Shown: positions 9,123 through 19,629 of the stretch, piece after piece
Layout of the letters: each line of letters begins with the position of its first letter
Numbering within the stretch: the stretch's first letter is position 1
Translations under genes and position numbers: made by a program
Assembly: GCA_012032345.1 (NCBI GenBank)
Contig: JAAUQI010000004.1
Span: 62,001 to 126,000, forward strand
Length of the DNA stretch: 64,000 bases
Direction of reading: 5' to 3'
Source: Leptolyngbyaceae cyanobacterium RM1_1_2
GTDB lineage: Bacteria > Cyanobacteriota > Cyanobacteriia > Phormidesmidales > Phormidesmidaceae
Notes under the pieces: model-generated
Told to the model about the DNA's origin: nothing
Databases searched by the model: none
What the model saw: the letters and a program-made list of their open reading frames with translations, nothing else

Positions 9123-9660
9123 CATCTACGCTGATGCTGAAGCCGAGTAGTATCTTTTGAGTAGACGCTGTTTCACCCTGGCTGGAAATTTGCTGGGATG
9201 CAGACGTGATGGCAATGGTTCAGCCGCTATCTGGATAGACCAGCCAAACATCTTCACCTCCAGATTCCAGGTACTTATAGGCTTTGGCAATAACCTCTTC
9301 AGCCAGATCGCTAGGGGATACAATCTCTGCACTCAGCGGAAAGCTTTGGGGCAGGACTCTGGCATCACCGTACTCTGCTAAAAGGTCTGGCGGCAGGTAA
9401 GCTACGTCTGGCGATCGCCCTTGGCATTGAGTACGGCAGGGAGCTTCTGTATAGACCTCACCTCCTAGCTTGTTAGCATCTCTGTAGATGCTCCAAAAAG
9501 TGCTTAAGCGGCGCTGCACTTTGCTGTGCTTTAACGTCATATTCTGCTTCTGCACTACAATGCCATCGACCCACTCTGTTCTAACAGGCGGATTTTCGAG
9601 CCAGATATCTAAAGTAATTGGGGTGATGGGTGAAGCGGTTGACCTGCTGATAGCAGCCAT
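9109..9660 (-). pseudogene. Uma2 family protein with an internal nonsense codon
   Basis: The frame from ATG 9660 encodes the Uma2 N terminus (LDIWLENPPVRTEWVDG), the central RSPDVAYLPPDLLAEYG, AEIVSPSDLAEEV and EDVWLVYPDSG, then meets TGA at 9220-9222. The same frame continues for about 36 more codons with a typical Uma2 C terminus (KILLGFSISVDDLLA) and ends at 9109-9111. At this position relatives usually have Trp, so TGG to TGA is the simplest explanation. The truncated product would lack the last strands. Unlike the other broken genes here this is a substitution, not an indel. Confidence 0.8.
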
Positions 9661-9712
9661 AGCATTTAATAGAGCATCTCTTTCAAGAACCTGTAAAAAA
9701 TTTTATCCACCC

Positions 9713-10000
9713 GTGATTTTAGAAGTTGCTATTCTCAATGTTAAACCTGGTTTGACCTCTGAATTTGAAGCTGCTTTCGCCACAGCCGCAGCCATCATTG
9801 CGTCTAGCCCAGGATACCTTTCTCACGAACTTCAGCGCTGTCTGGAAACTACAAATCGCTATATTTTGCTGGTGCGCTGGCAAACATTGGAAGATCATAC
9901 GATTGGGTTTCGACAATCACCTCAGTATCAAGAATGGCATTCTCTGCTGCATCATTTTTATCAGCCATTTCCTGTGGTAGAGCACTATACGGTTCTTTAG
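9713..10000 (+). CDS. antibiotic biosynthesis monooxygenase (ABM)-fold protein
   Basis: Encodes 95 aa from GTG 9713, giving VILEVAILNVKPGLTSEFEAA, the usual beginning of a dimeric alpha-beta ABM-fold protein. YILLVRWQTLEDHTIGFRQS and the final VVEHYTV strand fit the family pattern (LxxWxxxxDHxxGFRxSxxY). Members act as cofactor-free monooxygenases, heme-degrading enzymes or proteins of unknown role; the substrate is not predictable. An upstream extension in frame exists but would overlap the divergent Uma2 gene, so the GTG start is preferred although no clear ribosome-binding site is seen. Confidence 0.8.
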   Translation: MILEVAILNVKPGLTSEFEAAFATAAAIIASSPGYLSHELQRCLETTNRYILLVRWQTLEDHTIGFRQSPQYQEWHSLLHHFYQPFPVVEHYTVL

Positions 10001-10081
10001 AACCGCAGCGGCTAAAACTTGATATCTCAACAGAACTAAAAACAGCCTGTATTCTACCCATACTCAACCCCTTCGTTGCGA

Positions 10082-13000
10082 CTACTGCCAGCGGGCAAGG
10101 CTGCCGCGCCAGTCCTGGGCGAGATTGATCCACTGTTCGCGGCGGCGCTCGAAGTCAGCCGCTATTGAGATCAGGGCTATGCCCGCAACTAACCCCAGTA
10201 TCCACTTGATTAAGGGATATTCCCCATTTAGTAAGACGAGCTGATTCAGCGCGTTCAGCACAAAAATAACGGTGCCTGTATAGAGAAAAGCGCGAATTCG
10301 CAGGCCCAGACCTAGCAGCAGTGCCCCCAGGCTAAAGATAGCCACAGGCAGCCCTGACCAGGGTTCAGCCAGCAGGCTGTAAAGCAAAATAATGCCCAGC
10401 CCAACTACGCGCAGCCAGTGCCGCTGCGACTTGTGAGCAGGCAAACTCAAATAGGGATCGACCTGAGCGATGTAGAGCAGCAATCCCCCCAGCAGCAGCA
10501 GGTAGTAAAGTCCTTCGCCGATGCTGCGATCAAACAGCCAGCGGGCGATCGCCCAGTCAATCAGTCCCAAGCTGAGATAGCTGAGACGAATCTGCTGTCG
10601 CCGCCAGCTCAGCCAGCCGTAAAATCCTGCCGCTGCCCAGAAGTTAAGCAAATTTAGCCACAGCCCGCCCACGGTCGTCACCAGAATGGGCAAAACCATT
10701 GCCGAGCGCCGCCAGGGCCGCAGCGGCCAGCCCCAGCGCCGCCAGGGCAGTGTGTAAAGTCCCACGGCAATCACCCCCGCGATCGCTCCGGCCCAGTCAT
10801 CCAAAACTGAGAGCGCAGGCAGCAGCAGACGCACATACACCAACAGCCCCAGCGCCTGCCCCAGCCCAGTGTAGAGCCATGCCTCAGACTGAGCCGTCCG
10901 GCCTTGCCAGAGCGGATAGAGAGTTGCGAGGGCTGCAACTCCTAGCGCCAAAAGCACCAGCCTCAGGCTAGAGGCGATGACACTTGGCAGCGTCAGCAGC
11001 AGCAATAGGCTAGCGATCGCCCAGTGCAAATGAGCCGCCGCCACCAGCTCTAGCTGCGGATAGCGCAGTCGCTGCCTAAGCCAGCGTTCCGACAGGCGGT
11101 AGACCCCCATCAGCAAAACCGCCACGCCCGCTAAAACCACCAGCCCGTCGCCCGGATCGCCGCCCTCGGCCTGAGCCAACTGATACAGCACCAGTTCATA
11201 CCAGCCCAGAGAGCAACCCGCCAACGCCAGCCAGCCCAGCCAACGACTCTGGAAGCGTCGCCCCGTCTCTAGCACAATCAGCGCCACGCCCAGGGTAATC
11301 CAGCCGGTTGTGGCTGTGAAGTCACTACTGCGCAGGGCGATCGCCAGCAGGCCATAGAGCAAAGGCAGCACCTCTAGACTGCGGAGCCGCAGCCTGGATC
11401 GAGCCTGCAGCCAGGTGCGATCGCCAAACTGATCAAACCCAGCGCCACTGTCGCCGCCGAGAGGGTGAGCAAATCGCCCCCTGCCCCCTGCAAAGCCTCA
11501 GCCAGCAGCAGCTCTGCTCCCCAGCCGATGAGATAAACTCCAGAGTTCTGAGGAGCCTGCCACTGTCGCCAGAGTATCGCCGCGATCAGCAACATCAGAG
11601 CTGCTAGATAGCTAGACTGTAGCGATCGCAAACTGGCATAAAACAGGCTCACCTCAGCCGTCAGACCCAGCAGCAGCCCGACGCTCAGCACATAACCCCA
11701 AATATCGGCAGCCTGGGCGTACAGGCTAGACAGTCTAACGCCTAAAGTCTCCTCACCTAAATCTGCACTGGTCGAACCAACCCTGCGCCACAGTACTTGC
11801 TGTAGCATCCACAGCCCCAAAACCGCGATCGCGCCAATGGGATACCACTGCACACCCGTGAATTTTGGCAGGCCCGGAATCACGTCTTGAATCAAACCAG
11901 CGCCCCAGCCCAGGCCAAAGAAAACGCTCAGCCGCGTCACCGACCGCCGGGGCCAAAACCGACTTAGCAGACCCGTCAAAAATGTGCCCGTACCCAAACC
12001 CACCAGCCGCGTCCAGGGCAAGAGCAGGGTCAGGGGCACCGTAGCGCCAACGGCCAGCAGGCTAAACTCATAGCCGTAGCGACGCTCGGGCGCACGGACG
12101 GCAACGAAGGCAAGTCCGACCGGGAGGCTAGCCCCGCTACGCTCCAGCTGGCGCTGAGCAAATCCCTGTCTAGAGCCGCCAGCAGGTTAAAGTAGCTCAG
12201 CCCTGCCAGCACGCAGCCAAAATACCAGGCACTACGCCGCCAAGGCTGGTAGCGATCGCCCAAACTCAGCCCCCACTCTAGCCAGGTAAAACCAAGAGAA
12301 ATCAGCAGCCAGTAACCAGCAGGCAGGTCAGGCCAGCGATCGGCAATTGCGACAGCTATAGCTAGCAAACCCAGGGCATGGGTGGCATTGATTAAAATAC
12401 TGGGGGAGGGCGATCGCCGCAGTGTCACAACCAGCAGCGTCAGGGTAATCACAATTAAGCAAAGCGCCAGCACCGTCAGATCCAGGCTGCCAACCGCCAG
12501 TGAAAACAGCGCCAGGGCGATCGCTAGCTTCTCAGTAAGCTGCCCTAGCCGAGGTTGACAGCGGCGATAGAGCCAGTCTGATAGCCCGACCATGAGGATG
12601 CCATAGGGCAAGTGGGCGATTCCCAGTAGCACTGATGGGTTGGCCTCAGTGCCTGTCCAGGCCGTGGCGATCGCGATGACTGCCTTGGTGCCACTCTCTG
12701 GCAGGCTGCGCCAGATTAGCCAGATAATTTGTAAGCCTAGCGCCAGAGCCGCCAGCAGGTGCGACCGTCGCCAGGTTTTGATAAGCTGGACTCCCCGTAG
12801 CCCCAGCCCCAAAGCGCTCACCAGCCCTGCCTGTAGCGGCACCGTAAACACGGTCAGCAGCCAGCCCAGCCACAGCAGCCCTCGTCCGCTCCAGAGCCAC
12901 AGCCCTCCAAGAGCAGTGACGCCAGTTGTGCCCACGACCAGCCAGACCAGCAGCGCTCCCACCGTGCCGACCGCTAGCCCGATCTGAGGAATATCCAGCT

Positions 13001-13930
13001 CAGGCGTTGCAGCACCCCGCAGCAGCAGCGTTCCCAGACCATAAATGACCAAAAGCGAGGCGGCTGACGCCAGCGATGAGTCAGCTCTGTCGGAATCTAG
13101 ACGTTGGGAGCCTCGACTGTAAAGCCAGAGAAAAGCTGTCGCCGTCAAGAGAGTGCCGCCGTATATTGCTGCCAGCGGTAGTCCTAAAGCATTCCAGCCA
13201 AGCTGTAAATAGGCCAGTCCCAAAAACCTACCAGGCTAATCAGCCGTCTTTGCCTGCCTACACTCTCTATCGCTGTAGCCGTTTGCGGCAGGTGAGGATA
13301 GCGCCAGAGCGTTGCCCCGCTCAAAACTGCCACCGCCACTAGGCTGACCAAAAAGCCTACGGGCGATCGCCCCACCTCTAGAGCATCGATCGCCCACAGG
13401 TTAATCGGCATCAGCAACAGCGCCACAATTCGCAGCGTTTTAGCTGTCAGCTGCAGTCGGCGCTGTCCTGCGGCCCACCGTCCCCCCAGCCAAAAAACAA
13501 TGCTGTAGGCCAGCAGCACCCCATACTGGCCCACCACATTAAAGCGGCTCCACTGCGTCGCCGCCAGCACCGCAGACGACAGCACCACCAGCAGCACCCC
13601 CAAACACAGCAGCCAAACTACACTTAGCTCTGCCTGCAGCCTTTCTAAGAGCTGGTTTGCAGGCTGTACCAGGTGCGTCGTTAGCCACGGTGGTGCTGCC
13701 GGAGCAGCCGGGGCTAGCTGCCTCACTGGCTGGGTGTTGGCTGCAGGGGGAGATGAGGCCGGAACGGGCTGAGCCTCAACAGCGGGGAGTGGACAGCTCA
13801 GGGCGCTGTGCCCCCAATGGCTAAGCTGCTGCTGAGAAATTAACTCCAGCTGCAGCCAGACTTCTAGCCCCTCTAGGAGCGCCGGATGATCGGTGGCAAC
13901 TTCGATCTGAATAAACTGTTTGGGCGACAT
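10082..13930 (-). pseudogene. very large polytopic membrane protein, broken by three frameshifts
   Basis: Four consecutive frames (13930-13184, 13223-12030, 12039-11374, 11371-10082) join into one protein of about 1,280 aa. A soluble N terminus of about 70 aa (FIQIEVATDHPALLEGLEVW) is followed by a Pro/Ala-rich linker and then many hydrophobic helices, well over twenty. Junction 1 is explained by one missing base in the A5 run at 13222-13226 (GFLGLAYLQLGW restored), junction 2 by one base near 12170-12200, junction 3 near 11418-11445 (restoring DRTWLQARSR). The function of this cyanobacterial type of protein is unknown to me. All four pieces keep membrane-protein character right up to the junctions, which argues against long decay. 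Confidence 0.7.
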
Positions 13931-14144
13931 CAGTAAAAAGCGCGGCGGGATGCTTCATGATGATATTTCCCACCGCCAGAGAGACATGCCGCTGGGACAA
14001 TCTTTGAAGCGATCGCCGGAACTGGGATAAGCTAGCTTTGATAAAATATTCTAGCCGCAGCGATCGCTGTCAGGCTTTGCCTGGTATAACATTGGGCAAT
14101 ATCTCAGGCGATATTCGTTCGCCAGCGCTGAGGGCAAGGCAAGC

Positions 14145-15602
14145 ATGGCAGCAGATTCTAAGATTCATTTCACAACGCACTTGAGCGATCGCGGCTTGAA
14201 TAACGAGGAACGGGATCAGCAGGTTCGAGATCTGTTTGAAAAAATACAGTCGCTCACGGGCATTGACGCTCCCCGCTATGTAGCTGAAGTCGGCACAGAC
14301 GGGCATCGTAGCGGTATTGAAATTGCTCAGCTTGAGGCCGATCGCCTGCGTCCACTGCTGAGGCTAATCGGCGATCGCCTAGATAAAACTCCGCTCGAAA
14401 TGCAAATTATTTTGCAGGTTGGCTCAACCTACCTGCAAACCCAAACCCATAAATCAGAAGAAGTTTTGGCCATGCTGCCCCTAGCCGAACGGCTCTTACC
14501 CAAACATCTGGTTTATGAAGGCAAAGCCGAAGCCTATGCCCGCCGCAGCGGCTTCACTCCTGTCGAGCAGGCCAATCTAGAGATGCTGCGCTATCGGCTC
14601 GACCTCAACCCAGATGAAGCTCGGGCTATTCAGGCCAAAGCGCTTGGCCCTTACGAAACTCTTGAGCACAGCCTAGAGCGCTACGAGCAGGTGCTAAGCC
14701 AGGAAATTCAGCGGCAGTACCCCCTCAGTGAAGAAACTGAAGCTGAACTCAAGCGCCTGCAGGAAAGTCTGGGCCTGACCTACGAAGACATTACTGAAAT
14801 CCGAGACAAGCACCTGTTTAGAGCGCAGACCGACCAAAAGCAGGTAGATGACCTCAAAGCCAGGATTACTCAGCTACAGACAACCATTACCCAGCTCCAG
14901 CAGCCCCAGCCTGACCCCGAAGACCGGGCTGAACCATCCGCCCGCGATCGCTACCAGCAGGCATTTCGGCAAATCATTCAGACGACGCTCTACCCCAGCG
15001 ACTTTGACCGGGGGCGTTTGGAGCAGGCCAGACAAATTTGGCAGCTTTCACCCGATGAGGTAGCGGCCCTGGAGCAGTCTATTACCGATGAGCTGTATGG
15101 CCCCATCAAATCCAGCAAAGGCGTAGACTATCGCCGTCTGCGCCAGTTGCTGTGGTCGCAGCAGTGGCAAGAGGCAGACCGCGAAACCGAGCGGGTAATG
15201 CTGCAGGCTGGCAGTCAGGACATGCGCCCGCTTAGCAGCTCTCTGCTCAACAGCTTTCCCTGTGTGGATTTGATCACCGTTGATGGCCTTTGGCAGCGCT
15301 ATAGCGGCGGACGCTACGGTTTTGAGCCTCAGCGTCAGGTTTACGCCGCCGAGTCCAGCATTGCCGACTTTCTCCGGGTTCTGGGCTGGCAGGATAGCTG
15401 GGGCTGGGGAGGCATAATCAAAGTGACCAGAGCCTACAGTGAACTGCAGTTTCGTGAAGGTGCTCCCAAAGGGCATCTGCCCACCTGGCGCTGGGCCTGC
15501 ACCACCCTAGAAAGCGCCTATACAATCGGCTCCGCTGAAATTGATACTTTTTTTGAGCGGCTGAACCAGTGTCTGCCTTCTAAATCCTCTTCGCTGTCAT
15601 AG
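14145..15602 (+). CDS. GUN4 domain-containing protein with long N-terminal helical region
   Basis: Encodes 485 aa. Residues 1 to about 330 are helical and charged, with a short coiled coil near 230-255 (KQVDDLKARITQLQTTITQL). The C-terminal 140 residues form a GUN4 domain: DYRRLRQLLWSQQWQEADRE, FPCVDLITVDGLWQRYS, RYGFEPQRQVY and the closing LPTWRW segment. GUN4 domains bind tetrapyrroles, and true Gun4 stimulates Mg-chelatase; multi-domain relatives in cyanobacteria are often of unknown role. A second, single-domain GUN4 gene follows after 5 nt, so both are probably co-transcribed. This is not the canonical short gun4 gene, and its role in chlorophyll synthesis is unproven. Confidence 0.88.
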   Translation: MAADSKIHFTTHLSDRGLNNEERDQQVRDLFEKIQSLTGIDAPRYVAEVGTDGHRSGIEIAQLEADRLRPLLRLIGDRLDKTPLEMQIILQVGSTYLQTQTHKSEEVLAMLPLAERLLPKHLVYEGKAEAYARRSGFTPVEQANLEMLRYRLDLNPDEARAIQAKALGPYETLEHSLERYEQVLSQEIQRQYPLSEETEAELKRLQESLGLTYEDITEIRDKHLFRAQTDQKQVDDLKARITQLQTTITQLQQPQPDPEDRAEPSARDRYQQAFRQIIQTTLYPSDFDRGRLEQARQIWQLSPDEVAALEQSITDELYGPIKSSKGVDYRRLRQLLWSQQWQEADRETERVMLQAGSQDMRPLSSSLLNSFPCVDLITVDGLWQRYSGGRYGFEPQRQVYAAESSIADFLRVLGWQDSWGWGGIIKVTRAYSELQFREGAPKGHLPTWRWACTTLESAYTIGSAEIDTFFERLNQCLPSKSSSLS

Positions 15603-15607
15603 CCCAC

Positions 15608-16126
15608 ATGCAAACTACGATTCCAGCGCTAGACTATCAGGATCTCGACAATCTGCTGTCTGAACAAGATTGGGAAGCTGCCGATCGCCTGAGCGCAGAC
15701 CTCCTGCGGCAGGCGGTCAGCCCAGATCAGCCAGTAGATTTAGATTTAGCTGCGATCGCCCATTTGCCTTGCAACGATTTGCACCGCCTTGACCAGCTCT
15801 GGACTCATTACAGCGGCCAGCGGTTTGGCTTTTCGGTGCAGCAGCAGATTTATACTGCCCTAGAGTGCGATGCTGTCCAGTTTAGCCACGAGGTCGGCTG
15901 GACACCCTGGACTTTCAGACCTTTCGCCTTTTTCCGCTTTTATCATCAGCTCGATTTCAGCTTAGAGGCTCCTAGGGGTCAGTTTCCCGCCTTTTGGTTT
16001 TGGCAGTTGCCCCTAAACGGGTCTTTGCTAGCGGGCGGCTTTGGCAGCGGGCGGGGGGCTGGCTATGTCGATGCCAAAAAGCTAGATGCGCTAATTCTCC
16101 GGCTAGAGCGCTGTAGCCTGCAGTAG
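15608..16126 (+). CDS. GUN4 domain-containing protein
   Basis: Encodes 172 aa consisting almost entirely of a GUN4 domain: DYQDLDNLLSEQDWEAADRL, the acidic DLAAIAHLPCNDLHRLDQLW, RFGFSVQQQIY, and a C-terminal FPAFWFWQLPL segment. The start is 5 nt after the stop of the preceding GUN4 gene, so the two form an operon and probably arose by duplication of the domain. It lacks the N-terminal helical bundle typical of the best-studied Gun4 proteins. Binding of a porphyrin or bilin is likely from the family; the partner is unknown. Confidence 0.88.
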   Translation: MQTTIPALDYQDLDNLLSEQDWEAADRLSADLLRQAVSPDQPVDLDLAAIAHLPCNDLHRLDQLWTHYSGQRFGFSVQQQIYTALECDAVQFSHEVGWTPWTFRPFAFFRFYHQLDFSLEAPRGQFPAFWFWQLPLNGSLLAGGFGSGRGAGYVDAKKLDALILRLERCSLQ

Positions 16127-16228
16127 GCACAAAGCCAGCTCTAGAGCAGGTTTTGAAGAAAATTCTTTTAGACTTTTTACTTTTGTGTCTTGAGGGTAGA
16201 TTACCTGCCCTTGCTACTTTTTAAGTCT

Positions 16229-16957
16229 GTGCAGCGCCTTATTGTTACCCCTAGTCAGTTTCACTCAGGCAGCATTCAGCTCACCGCAGAGCAGCAGCAC
16301 TACCTGCGGCGGGTACTGCGGCTGCAGGCAGGCGATCGCTTTTTGGCCTTAGACGGTCAGGGGCAGCAGTGGGTGGCGACACTCACTGAGACGGCGGCGG
16401 TAGCTCGGGTTATGGAGATGCCAGTGACCCTGCCTCTTACTGCCGATATCATCTTGGCAGCAGCCTTGCCCAAAGGTAGCGGCTTTGATGAAGTGGTGCG
16501 ACAGGCGACAGAACTGGGCGCAACTAAAATCTGGCCGATTGTTAGCGATCGCACCCTGCTGCGCCCTAGCCCTCAAAAGCTGACTCGCTGGCAGCGAATT
16601 ACAGCAGAAGCGACAGAGCAGTCAGAGCGGCCTACGGTTCCTGATGTTTGCGAACCGAGATCCTTTGACCAGCTTTTGCAAATGTCTGACACAGGTAGAG
16701 CTAACTACCTCTGCAGCGCTCGACATGCGGCCCCCCATCTTCTGAGCTATCTGCTGGAAAGTGACGCCAGCGTACTGATAGCCACCGGGCCAGAGGGCGG
16801 CTGGACTGAAATGGAAGTGGAAAAGGCGATCGCCGCTGGCTATCAGGTAGTCTCGCTAGGTAGGCTGATTTTGCGGGCCGTAACCGCTCCCTTGGCGGCT
16901 TTAACCTTGGTCAACGCCGCCCAGTCTCTCAGGGCGGCAGCGGCCCAAAATAGCTAA
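16229..16957 (+). CDS. rsmE: 16S rRNA (uracil1498-N3)-methyltransferase RsmE
   Basis: Encodes 242 aa from GTG 16229 (VQRLIVTPSQF); a TTG at 16190 would add 13 residues unlike the family. The N-terminal PUA-like domain includes HYLRRVLRLQAGDRFLALDG, and the SPOUT methyltransferase domain has LAAALPKGSGFDEVVRQATELG, ATGPEGGWTEMEVEKA and the knot end LGRLILRAVTAPLAAL. RsmE methylates N3 of U1498 in 16S rRNA using S-adenosylmethionine, after assembly of the small subunit. It is in the same direction as the GUN4 pair, about 100 bp downstream, and probably has its own promoter. Confidence 0.94.
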   Translation: MQRLIVTPSQFHSGSIQLTAEQQHYLRRVLRLQAGDRFLALDGQGQQWVATLTETAAVARVMEMPVTLPLTADIILAAALPKGSGFDEVVRQATELGATKIWPIVSDRTLLRPSPQKLTRWQRITAEATEQSERPTVPDVCEPRSFDQLLQMSDTGRANYLCSARHAAPHLLSYLLESDASVLIATGPEGGWTEMEVEKAIAAGYQVVSLGRLILRAVTAPLAALTLVNAAQSLRAAAAQNS

Positions 16958-17586
16958 CGAATTATTTGTACTCAAAGAATTCAAAACAAAGCTTAATCAT
17001 TAACTTTTTAGCAATGTCGCCCTGAAATCTTGACAATTACTGACAGTTTGAACGAAGAATACAAGTATCAAAAATTAAAGTTTTAATAGCTCAAGCCACA
17101 ATTAAAAATGGTTAGGGAAAGCTAAGTCTGAGTCTGAGTCTGAACGCGATCGCAGCCTGCTTAAATAAAGCCGCGATCGCGCCGTGAAGCTAATACAAAA
17201 TACGATCAAAAAACCGTGCGCCTACCCATTGACAACCGCTACTGGCAGTCCAGAAATTACGTAGATTTCCAACGGATCATAGTGCCAATCTGCTTCAAAT
17301 CTGCTATCGTCGCCCGCTGGATTAAGCGCTCGACTCGCAGCAAACAGACTAAAGCTATAGGCTCCCTGAGCGGCATCACCCGCCAGTAAGAATGCATCTT
17401 CGCTGCGCCGTTGTCAGCCACATCGTTAGCTAATGCTGAGCTAGAGAATAACTGGGAAAGCCCAATCTTTGGTTCTGAATCTTTAGATCAAGCATGATGT
17501 GGAGGATGCCCACCTACGAATGAATGCTACTTCCTCCGGTCGCTGCGATGATTATGGTAGTCTTTATATCCTGCTGAGCCATTTTG
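16958..17586. other. 630-bp AT-richer intergenic region with a hexamer repeat and a decayed coding remnant
   Basis: No intact gene is seen. AGTCTG is repeated three times in tandem at 17125-17142, followed by two HIP1 sites. Positions 17222-17413 on the minus strand hold an open frame without a start codon (listed separately). The final 100 bp presumably contain the promoter of the ABC transporter operon; no clear consensus was identified. Confidence 0.4.
17222..17413 (-). pseudogene. possible C-terminal remnant of an unidentified gene
   Basis: A 64-codon open frame without Met, GTG or TTG at a sensible place reads EDAFLLAGDAAQGAYSFSLF, then ADWHYDPLEIYVISGLP and ends VVNG. Protein-like composition and a proper stop suggest the C-terminal end of a lost gene. 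I do not recognise the family; it could also be chance. Confidence 0.25.
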
Positions 17587-18570
17587 ATGTCACTGATTCG
17601 TGTAGACCACTTGAGCAAGCGCTATCCGGTTGCGATCAAGCAGCCTGGGCTGAAGGGCACCCTACAACATTTCTTTCGGCGGACTTATCGCTACATTGAG
17701 GCCGTGCAGGACGTTTCTTTTGAAATTCAGCCAGGAGAGATAGTAGGTTTTTTGGGGCCAAATGGCGCTGGCAAGACCACAACCTTGAAAATGCTGACGG
17801 GGCTGATTCATCCCTCAGAGGGGCAGGTACAGGTTGCAGGCTATACGCCCTTTGAGCGGCAGACAGATTTTCTGCGGCAGATAACGCTGGTGATGGGGCA
17901 AAAGCAGCAGCTTCTGTGGGATCTGCCAGCAATGGATTCCCTTAGAATCAACGCGGCTATCTACGGCCTTTCTGAGAAAGAATTTCACTACCGGGTGGCT
18001 GAGCTAGCCGAGATGCTGTTTTTGGCAGACAAGCTCAGCCAGCCCGTTCGCAAACTTTCCCTAGGTGAGCGGATGAAGGCGGAAATGCTGGCGGCTCTGC
18101 TGCACCGACCGCAGGTTTTGTTTTTAGACGAGCCAACCTTGGGGCTAGACGTCAATGCTCAGGTGGCGGTGCGCGGCTTTTTACAAGAATATAACCAGCG
18201 TTATGGCGCTACAGTACTGCTGACGAGCCACTATATGGCAGATATTACAGCCCTCTGCCAGCGAGTTTTGCTGATTTACCAAGGGCAGATGATCTATGAC
18301 GGCAGCTTAGACAAGCTGCTGCTGCAGTTTGCGCCTTATCGAGAAGTCAAAGTTGAACTGGACTGCCAGGTTAGCTCCAATGATCTGGCTAGCTACGGGG
18401 AGCTAAAGATGTTTGAGGGCTGTGTTGCCAGCCTGATTGTCCGCCGCGAGGCGCTGACGCCAACTGTGACGCGGATGCTGGCAGAGCTAGACATTAAGGA
18501 TTTGACCGTGAGCGATCCGCCTGTGGAAGAGGTGATTGGCCGAGTCTTTCAAGCCGGAGCGATCGCCTGA
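17587..18570 (+). CDS. ABC transporter ATP-binding protein (ABC-2 exporter)
   Basis: Encodes 327 aa from ATG 17587. Motifs are complete: Walker A GPNGAGKTTT near residue 60, the Q loop (VMGQKQQLLWDLP), signature LSLGERMKAEM, Walker B VLFLDEPTLGLD and the His switch (LLTSHYMADI). The protein belongs to the branch that energises ABC-2 type permeases and carries a C-terminal extension of about 90 aa. It overlaps the first permease gene (ATGA-type junction at 18570). The substrate is unknown; relatives export polysaccharides, lipids or antibiotics. The two permeases of this operon are both nearby. Confidence 0.93.
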   Translation: MSLIRVDHLSKRYPVAIKQPGLKGTLQHFFRRTYRYIEAVQDVSFEIQPGEIVGFLGPNGAGKTTTLKMLTGLIHPSEGQVQVAGYTPFERQTDFLRQITLVMGQKQQLLWDLPAMDSLRINAAIYGLSEKEFHYRVAELAEMLFLADKLSQPVRKLSLGERMKAEMLAALLHRPQVLFLDEPTLGLDVNAQVAVRGFLQEYNQRYGATVLLTSHYMADITALCQRVLLIYQGQMIYDGSLDKLLLQFAPYREVKVELDCQVSSNDLASYGELKMFEGCVASLIVRREALTPTVTRMLAELDIKDLTVSDPPVEEVIGRVFQAGAIA

Positions 18571-19405
18571 TGTCTTCTGATCAAAAGCAGCCGTCTAGGC
18601 AGTCCCACCGCTCTCGTTTGGCAAAGCGCCTACACCTGATCAAAGTCCTGATTTCGGTCTATTACGCCTATATGGTGGAGTACCGGGCGGAGCTGCTGTT
18701 TTGGGTACTGTCGGGAACCTTTCCGCTAATTTTGATGGGGGTTTGGGCAGAGGCGGCTCGCAGCGGCCAGTTTGGGCTGGAGCCTGTGGAGTTTGTCCGC
18801 TATTTTTTGGCGGTCTTTTTGGTGCGACAGTTTACGGTGGTCTGGGTAGTGTGGGAGTTCGAGCGCGAGGTAGTAGAGGGCAGGCTATCGCCTAATTTAC
18901 TGCAGCCTATCGATCCAGTGTGGCGTCATTTTTTTAGCCATGTAGCTGAACGATTTGCCCGCTTACCGCTAGCAGCCGTGCTGATTGGGTTGTTCTTTTT
19001 GCTTTATCCTGAAGCAATTTGGCTACCCAGCTTTAGGACGATCGCAGCTGGATCACTTGCGATCGTCCTGTCTTTTGCCTGCGGTTTTTGATGCAGTACA
19101 CCTCTGCTATGCTGGCTTTTTGGACGGAGCGGGCCAGCGCTATTGAGCAGTTTTGGTTTTTGTTCTACCTGTTTCTCTCAGGCATGTTAGCGCCCTTAGA
19201 GATGTTTCCCGCAGCCGTCCGAGCGGTGGTGCTGTGGACGCCTTTTCCTTATTTAATTTACTTTCCAGCCAGCATTTTAGTTGAGATGCCAGTCAATTAC
19301 ACCCAGGGCTATCTCACCATTCTGGGCTGGAGCCTGATTCTCTTAGGCTTAAACCGCTGGCTCTGGCGCAAAGGGCTGAAGCAATATTCAGGCATGGGAG
19401 CTTAA
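18570..19405 (+). pseudogene. ABC-2 family permease 1, frame broken
   Basis: Two overlapping frames, 18570-19091 and 19088-19405, together make a normal ABC-2/DUF990 permease of about 278 aa with around six membrane helices (AELLFWVLSGTFPLILMGVW, FVRYFLAVFLVRQFTVVWVV, then FLFYLFLSGMLAPLEMFP). One base missing from the T5 run at 19085-19089 explains the break: restoring it gives LSFACGFLMQYTSAML. The ATG of the first frame overlaps the ATPase stop, so translation is coupled. Everything else in the protein is intact. Confidence 0.85.
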
Positions 19406-19629
19406 GAGATCTTGACATTGCAGATCTGCTTTTTGTAGAGGGAATGCTTTAGACATCTCTCGGCAAAAAACTGTCTTCAGGTTGAGTTATTAACAAGCAA
19501 ATTGGCTGAATGCCAGATACTATTACCAGCCATATACCGGATTAAAAACTGATTAAACAAGATTAAGATAGTTAAATTAGAGAACCTATCATCACCTCTA
19601 ATTTGCTTCTTATTTTTTGTTGCAGAAGC

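Noticed and set aside
12640-12987. Plus-strand open frame of 115 aa within the large membrane gene
   Set aside because: Composition (Ser, Pro, Ala rich) reflects the opposite strand of a membrane protein; no domain is visible.
17499-17699. Small open frame overlapping the start of the ABC ATPase gene
   Set aside because: It overlaps the well-supported ATPase in another frame and lacks a recognisable sequence.
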